A stretch of DNA of 32,694 nucleotides from Planctomycetota bacterium (GTDB lineage Bacteria > Planctomycetota > Uabimicrobiia > Uabimicrobiales > Uabimicrobiaceae): NCBI GenBank assembly GCA_029260735.1, contig JAJDCR010000032.1:1-32694 (forward strand), given 5' to 3'. The notes beneath the pieces are model-generated. The model saw only the letters and a list, made by a program, of their open reading frames with translations. It did not search any database and was not told the origin of the DNA. The position numbers and the translations under genes were made by a program. Position 1 is the stretch's first letter. Each line of letters starts with the position of its first letter. Shown piece after piece: positions 29,546 through 32,694 of this stretch.

Positions 29546-32437
29546 ATGTCAAAACAAAATATCGAAGAACTCTGTTCTCAACTAGATCATGAAAACTCTA
29601 AGGAAGTAAATTATGCCATTCATCAACTAGGTCTCCTAGGAGAAGAAGCGAAAGCTGCGGTGGATAGATTGGTAGACCTTTTCTATGAGGCAGAGCCTCA
29701 TGTCCAAAAATATATTTTGTGGGCTTTTGGTAAAATACGCCATCATTCTCCTAATGTTCTTTTTTGCCTTGACTACGGGGTTGAGTTGCAAAACGAAGAT
29801 CTCTTTCGTTATGCGCTGTGGGGATTAACGGAATTAGATTGGGATGCAAAGCAAGTTTTTGAGCACCTTGTTACTTGGTATAAGGCATCGCCTGAAAAAT
29901 CAGATCTCTCTTGGTTCGTGATGGCTTCACAGAAAATACTTCATTCCTGGAATCCTTCCTTCACTTACTTTCTCTCTTCTCTTTATCAAGAAGATGAATA
30001 TTATTCTTATTTTTATATTCCATTTTTTGTTCCTCAAGCCAGTCAAATTATTCCTGAATTAATGGAGAGATGTCAACAGGCAGAATCTTTAGATGAACGT
30101 CAGGCTGCTTTATTTTTTTTGACAAAGCTCTATATTCATCCACGAGTCTTTACTCCGTTCCGTCCCAAAGCTTGGGAACAACTTTTGGTCCAATCTGATT
30201 TAGATTTTCGGAGAGAAGTCATCCAAGCTTTACGCCAAATTGCCGATTCCAATGAAAACTCTCCTTACTCCCGACCGAACTCTTATCTGAGTCAACAAGT
30301 AAAATTGTTAGATGAGTTTTTCTTTTCGTTTGCAGGGTATGAATATGAGGAGTTTCGGCTTGTTGATGAGGTGTTACAATATGCTCTTTATAAGCAGATA
30401 GATCCTAGTTTACCTGTCGAGCCTGAAGCAGAGGATTTTTTTCAATTTGATTGGAGAGAACGTTTTTCGGTTCTTAAGGTATCAGAAATTCCAAAGCTTC
30501 CGGAAGTTCCCCGTTCATTGATCAAGGATGAGGAACCTTTGCTCAAAAAAGAAAAAGAGGAGTTTTTTGAGCCTCCTGAAGAGAGAGTGAGAGGAATTAC
30601 CATTGGTCGTGATCTTTCTTTGGATATGGAAGAGGTCCAAGAGGAAGAAAAAGAAGATTTCGAAGCCCCTATGGATTTTATGCTATCAGAAGAGGCTTTT
30701 GGAGAAGCGGTCGATTTTGAAGGAGAACAAATAGTCGAAGTGGAAGATCGGGAGGAAACTAGGACGGGTGCTCCTCCAGAGGCTCTATTTGATCTAGATG
30801 ATATAGCTGCTGATGGGGCAGATTATGAGGCTTTTGAATTGGGAGCTCCTGTTTCAGACGATCTACTTGATTTCTTTGATCCTAGCAGTTCTACAGATCT
30901 ACCTACAAGTACAGATTCCACCATTCCTGATGATCTCTTTGGTCCTAGCAGTTCTACAGATCTACCTAGAAGTACAGATGCCACCATTCCTGATGATCTC
31001 TTTGATCTAGATGATGTAGCTTTTGACCTGGGAGCTCCTCCTGCCACCGGTGCACCACCACCTCCTATAGACGCTCCAGGAGCAGGAATGCCTCTAGAGC
31101 CTCCGACAGGCGAGATGCTTATTTCTGTTGAAATGGAAGGAGGAGAAGCGCCTGAGACAACAACCGATGAGGTGTTAGTAAAGCCTGTTTCGGCAGAAGT
31201 TACTGAGCCAGTATCAGAACCGGTGGAAGCCGAACCCGTTGAAGGTGAGTTATACCGAAAGAAAGCAAAAAAGCAGAGAAAAAAAGCAGAGGTTGACTTG
31301 TATGAGCTGGAAAGAGGAAGAGAGTGGATTTTCGAGCCAAAATTTGAGAAGTATCTGAGCGATAGCGCCGGTTGCCCTGGGCCGATGGAGAGATTCGTTG
31401 CCCAGTTTCGAATAATAATGAAGGGGATCCAACACACGATAGGACTGAGGTTTCTTCTTATTGCCAATGCGATAGATATTCTGATAGATTTGGTAACAAG
31501 CTATATTCGAGGAATTTACCAAGCTTGGAAGATGGGGAAAATGATCAAAAGGCGCTTGGCTCGTCGAAATCCAGAAGCATTGCTAGGAGGAGTGCTGGAG
31601 GATATTGCGCTATGTCGAATAAAGCTCGCGCGGATTTTTGCTTTTGTTGGTTTTCAATCTGATCAGCACCAAGATCGTTTTTTGCCGGAAAAAGAGGATG
31701 TGACTTCGCTGACTTTTGCGCTAGAGATTGTGATAGAAGTGCGCGGGTTAATGGACGATATGAAACGTGACTTATCCATTCTTACGGTTAAGGAAGCCAA
31801 AGAAGGAGCAAAGCAAACAACGATAGGGTTTCTCAAGAGCTTCATTCCCAACCCCTTAGAGTTATTTGCTGGATGGAAGGATGTTTATATTCTTGCTTTT
31901 CGGATGAATTACCCTCGCCGAGAGGTCGAAAAAATGTATGTAAAATTGGTTGTGGGTTACTCTGAGATGATAGATGAACTCCGGGCTAGCTCTGAGTGGA
32001 CAGAAGAGCAAGCTCGTCAGCTAGATTCCTATCAACTTGAGCTAACTCTCTTTGAGGAAGACTTATTACTAAGATTAATTCAAGATGAAGAAGATCAAAA
32101 GCAAGAAAGAAAAAGTGTTGAGCAGTACATTCAGGAAAATCGAGAGGCCCTTCAGCGAGTTTTACAAACTCTATGTAATCCGGCTCAGTTTATCTATTGT
32201 CAAAAGTGGTCTCGTTGGGATCTGTTGTTTGAAGTCAAAAAACTAAAAGACGAAGATAAATTCTCTCCTCATGTTGCCTGGGAGTGGGAAAGATGGCTTC
32301 GTGAAGGAGCGAAAGAGGTGTTAGAGCAAGAAAATATTTATCCTGACTCGAAAGAGAAAGAGAGACGTTGGCAAGAAGAACAAATATTTCGACGACGTTA
32401 TCTTTGCCAACGTCTTTTGCACAAGCATTTTTTGTAA
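29546..32437 (+). CDS. Large HEAT-like / acidic linker / helical protein, unknown function
   Basis: Predicted 963-residue cytoplasmic protein with no signal peptide. About 1-290: HEAT-like helices (for example VNYAIHQLGLLGEEAKAAVDRLVDLF in pieces). About 320-570: very acidic, low-complexity linker rich in DDLFDLDD, FDLGAP and Pro-Ser-Thr runs, with a 21-residue unit present twice. About 600-963: a helical domain with a hydrophobic stretch (GLRFLLIANAIDILIDLV) and long charged helices, no known fold recognised. The ATG at 29546 is chosen because the frame upstream to 29324 runs opposite the gene remnant and is improbable; the ribosome-binding site is weak. The long disordered linker suggests a scaffold. 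No homologue recognised. Confidence 0.75.
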   Translation: MSKQNIEELCSQLDHENSKEVNYAIHQLGLLGEEAKAAVDRLVDLFYEAEPHVQKYILWAFGKIRHHSPNVLFCLDYGVELQNEDLFRYALWGLTELDWDAKQVFEHLVTWYKASPEKSDLSWFVMASQKILHSWNPSFTYFLSSLYQEDEYYSYFYIPFFVPQASQIIPELMERCQQAESLDERQAALFFLTKLYIHPRVFTPFRPKAWEQLLVQSDLDFRREVIQALRQIADSNENSPYSRPNSYLSQQVKLLDEFFFSFAGYEYEEFRLVDEVLQYALYKQIDPSLPVEPEAEDFFQFDWRERFSVLKVSEIPKLPEVPRSLIKDEEPLLKKEKEEFFEPPEERVRGITIGRDLSLDMEEVQEEEKEDFEAPMDFMLSEEAFGEAVDFEGEQIVEVEDREETRTGAPPEALFDLDDIAADGADYEAFELGAPVSDDLLDFFDPSSSTDLPTSTDSTIPDDLFGPSSSTDLPRSTDATIPDDLFDLDDVAFDLGAPPATGAPPPPIDAPGAGMPLEPPTGEMLISVEMEGGEAPETTTDEVLVKPVSAEVTEPVSEPVEAEPVEGELYRKKAKKQRKKAEVDLYELERGREWIFEPKFEKYLSDSAGCPGPMERFVAQFRIIMKGIQHTIGLRFLLIANAIDILIDLVTSYIRGIYQAWKMGKMIKRRLARRNPEALLGGVLEDIALCRIKLARIFAFVGFQSDQHQDRFLPEKEDVTSLTFALEIVIEVRGLMDDMKRDLSILTVKEAKEGAKQTTIGFLKSFIPNPLELFAGWKDVYILAFRMNYPRREVEKMYVKLVVGYSEMIDELRASSEWTEEQARQLDSYQLELTLFEEDLLLRLIQDEEDQKQERKSVEQYIQENREALQRVLQTLCNPAQFIYCQKWSRWDLLFEVKKLKDEDKFSPHVAWEWERWLREGAKEVLEQENIYPDSKEKERRWQEEQIFRRRYLCQRLLHKHFL
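30881..31006 (+). repeat. Tandem 63-bp repeat inside the large gene
   Basis: Units 30881-30943 and 30944-31006 begin CCTAGCAGTTCTACAGATCT and differ at only a few bases. Each encodes PSSSTDLPxSTDxTIPDDLF plus one residue. In-frame length keeps the gene open. The near-identity at DNA level implies a recent duplication, and copy number may vary between strains. Confidence 0.85.
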
Positions 32438-32694
32438 GAAGTTTACCGCTTCAACTATATTCCAGTGTTTGACATGTGTACCAATGCAGTATCATTCGTG
32501 TGCTACTCATAAAGCTATCCAATTTTTTTGACATACTGAAAATCCAATAAAATAAAATATTGATGCGTGTGCAAAAAGTATCTCTTCATCTTAAGCCTCG
32601 GAGAGGCGAAGACACGTAGACAGGGGATTTATCCCCTGGAATGGATATATCCCTAAATTATTGCCCTTTAGGGCAAAGGTAGTTTTTTGCTGCC
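32438..32694. other. Terminal intergenic region with three small palindromes
   Basis: No gene is seen in the last 257 bases. Three hairpins occur close together: GCCTC-GGA-GAGGC (32595-32607), CAGGGGAT/ATCCCCTG (32621-32638) and TTGCCC-TTTA-GGGCAA (32661-32676). TTGACA boxes at about 32469 and 32528 lack good -10 partners. The hairpins may be terminators for the large gene or part of another repeat that continues outside the window. Confidence 0.5.

Noticed and set aside
30823..31467. Minus-strand frame of 214 codons opposite the acidic linker
   Set aside because: Its Ser/Gly-rich composition mirrors the repeat DNA of the real plus-strand gene; no ribosome-binding site or known motif.
32469..32556. 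Two TTGACA boxes near the right edge
   Set aside because: Spacing to any -10-like hexamer is off (15 bases) or the -10 is poor (AATAAA), and no gene start follows in the window.
1..32694. tRNA, rRNA, CRISPR arrays, prophage or insertion sequence genes
   Set aside because: None found on reading both strands. The repeats present have no regular spacers, and no transposase, integrase or phage structural gene is recognisable.

Overview
The window is AT-rich bacterial chromosomal DNA without rRNA, tRNA, phage or CRISPR features. Several family-level traits occur together: a membrane Ser/Thr kinase with a long WD40 tail, pseudopilin-like proteins with FTLIE/FTIVE N-termini, two PEP-CTERM proteins, a TMTC-like membrane protein with TPRs, HEAT-repeat proteins and a BtpA/SgcQ-family protein. 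This mix best suits a low-GC planctomycete or another PVC-type bacterium. That is inference; no taxonomic marker is present.

Layout. 1-1920: three plus-strand pseudopilin-like genes (the first cut by the window edge), with a probable decayed gene opposite. 1947-2266: copy 1 of a structured dispersed repeat. 2347-5124: minus-strand operon of HEAT protein, lipoprotein, short GrpE and an RlmL/YpsC-type rRNA methyltransferase. 5310-6959: TMTC-like membrane protein with TPRs. 6965-7200: foldback element with a perfect 36-bp inverted repeat. 7222-7794: a fourth pseudopilin (minus). 8044-8149: a perfect 32-bp inverted repeat. 8233-10205: HAD phosphatase with no ATG start, a Lys-rich small protein and a BtpA-like protein. 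10171-13647: kinase-WD40 protein. 13848-15936: PEP-CTERM protein, ParB-like protein, small acidic protein. 16254-19020: unknown protein, glutaminyl-cyclase/M28-like lipoprotein, secreted TlpA-like thioredoxin. 19154-21444: amidohydrolase and a Bem46-like hydrolase. 21600-27844: a tight five-gene operon. 27928-28254: repeat copy 2. 28500-29129: second PEP-CTERM protein behind a near-consensus promoter. 29149-29460: gene remnant. 29546-32437: giant HEAT/acidic/helical protein. 32438-32694: palindromes.

The strongest candidate for an undescribed system is the operon at 21600-27844. A short AMP-ligase without the C-terminal lid, an aldehyde dehydrogenase, an iron alcohol dehydrogenase, a HemN-like radical SAM enzyme and a halogenase-fold flavoprotein are nearly abutting. 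The first three could together turn a carboxylic acid into an alcohol through an aldehyde (LuxE/LuxC-like logic); the last two could tailor the same molecule. The substrate cannot be read from the sequence.

The second strongest signal is non-coding: at least three classes of elaborate inverted-repeat elements, one present as two 93%-identical copies in direct orientation 26 kb apart.
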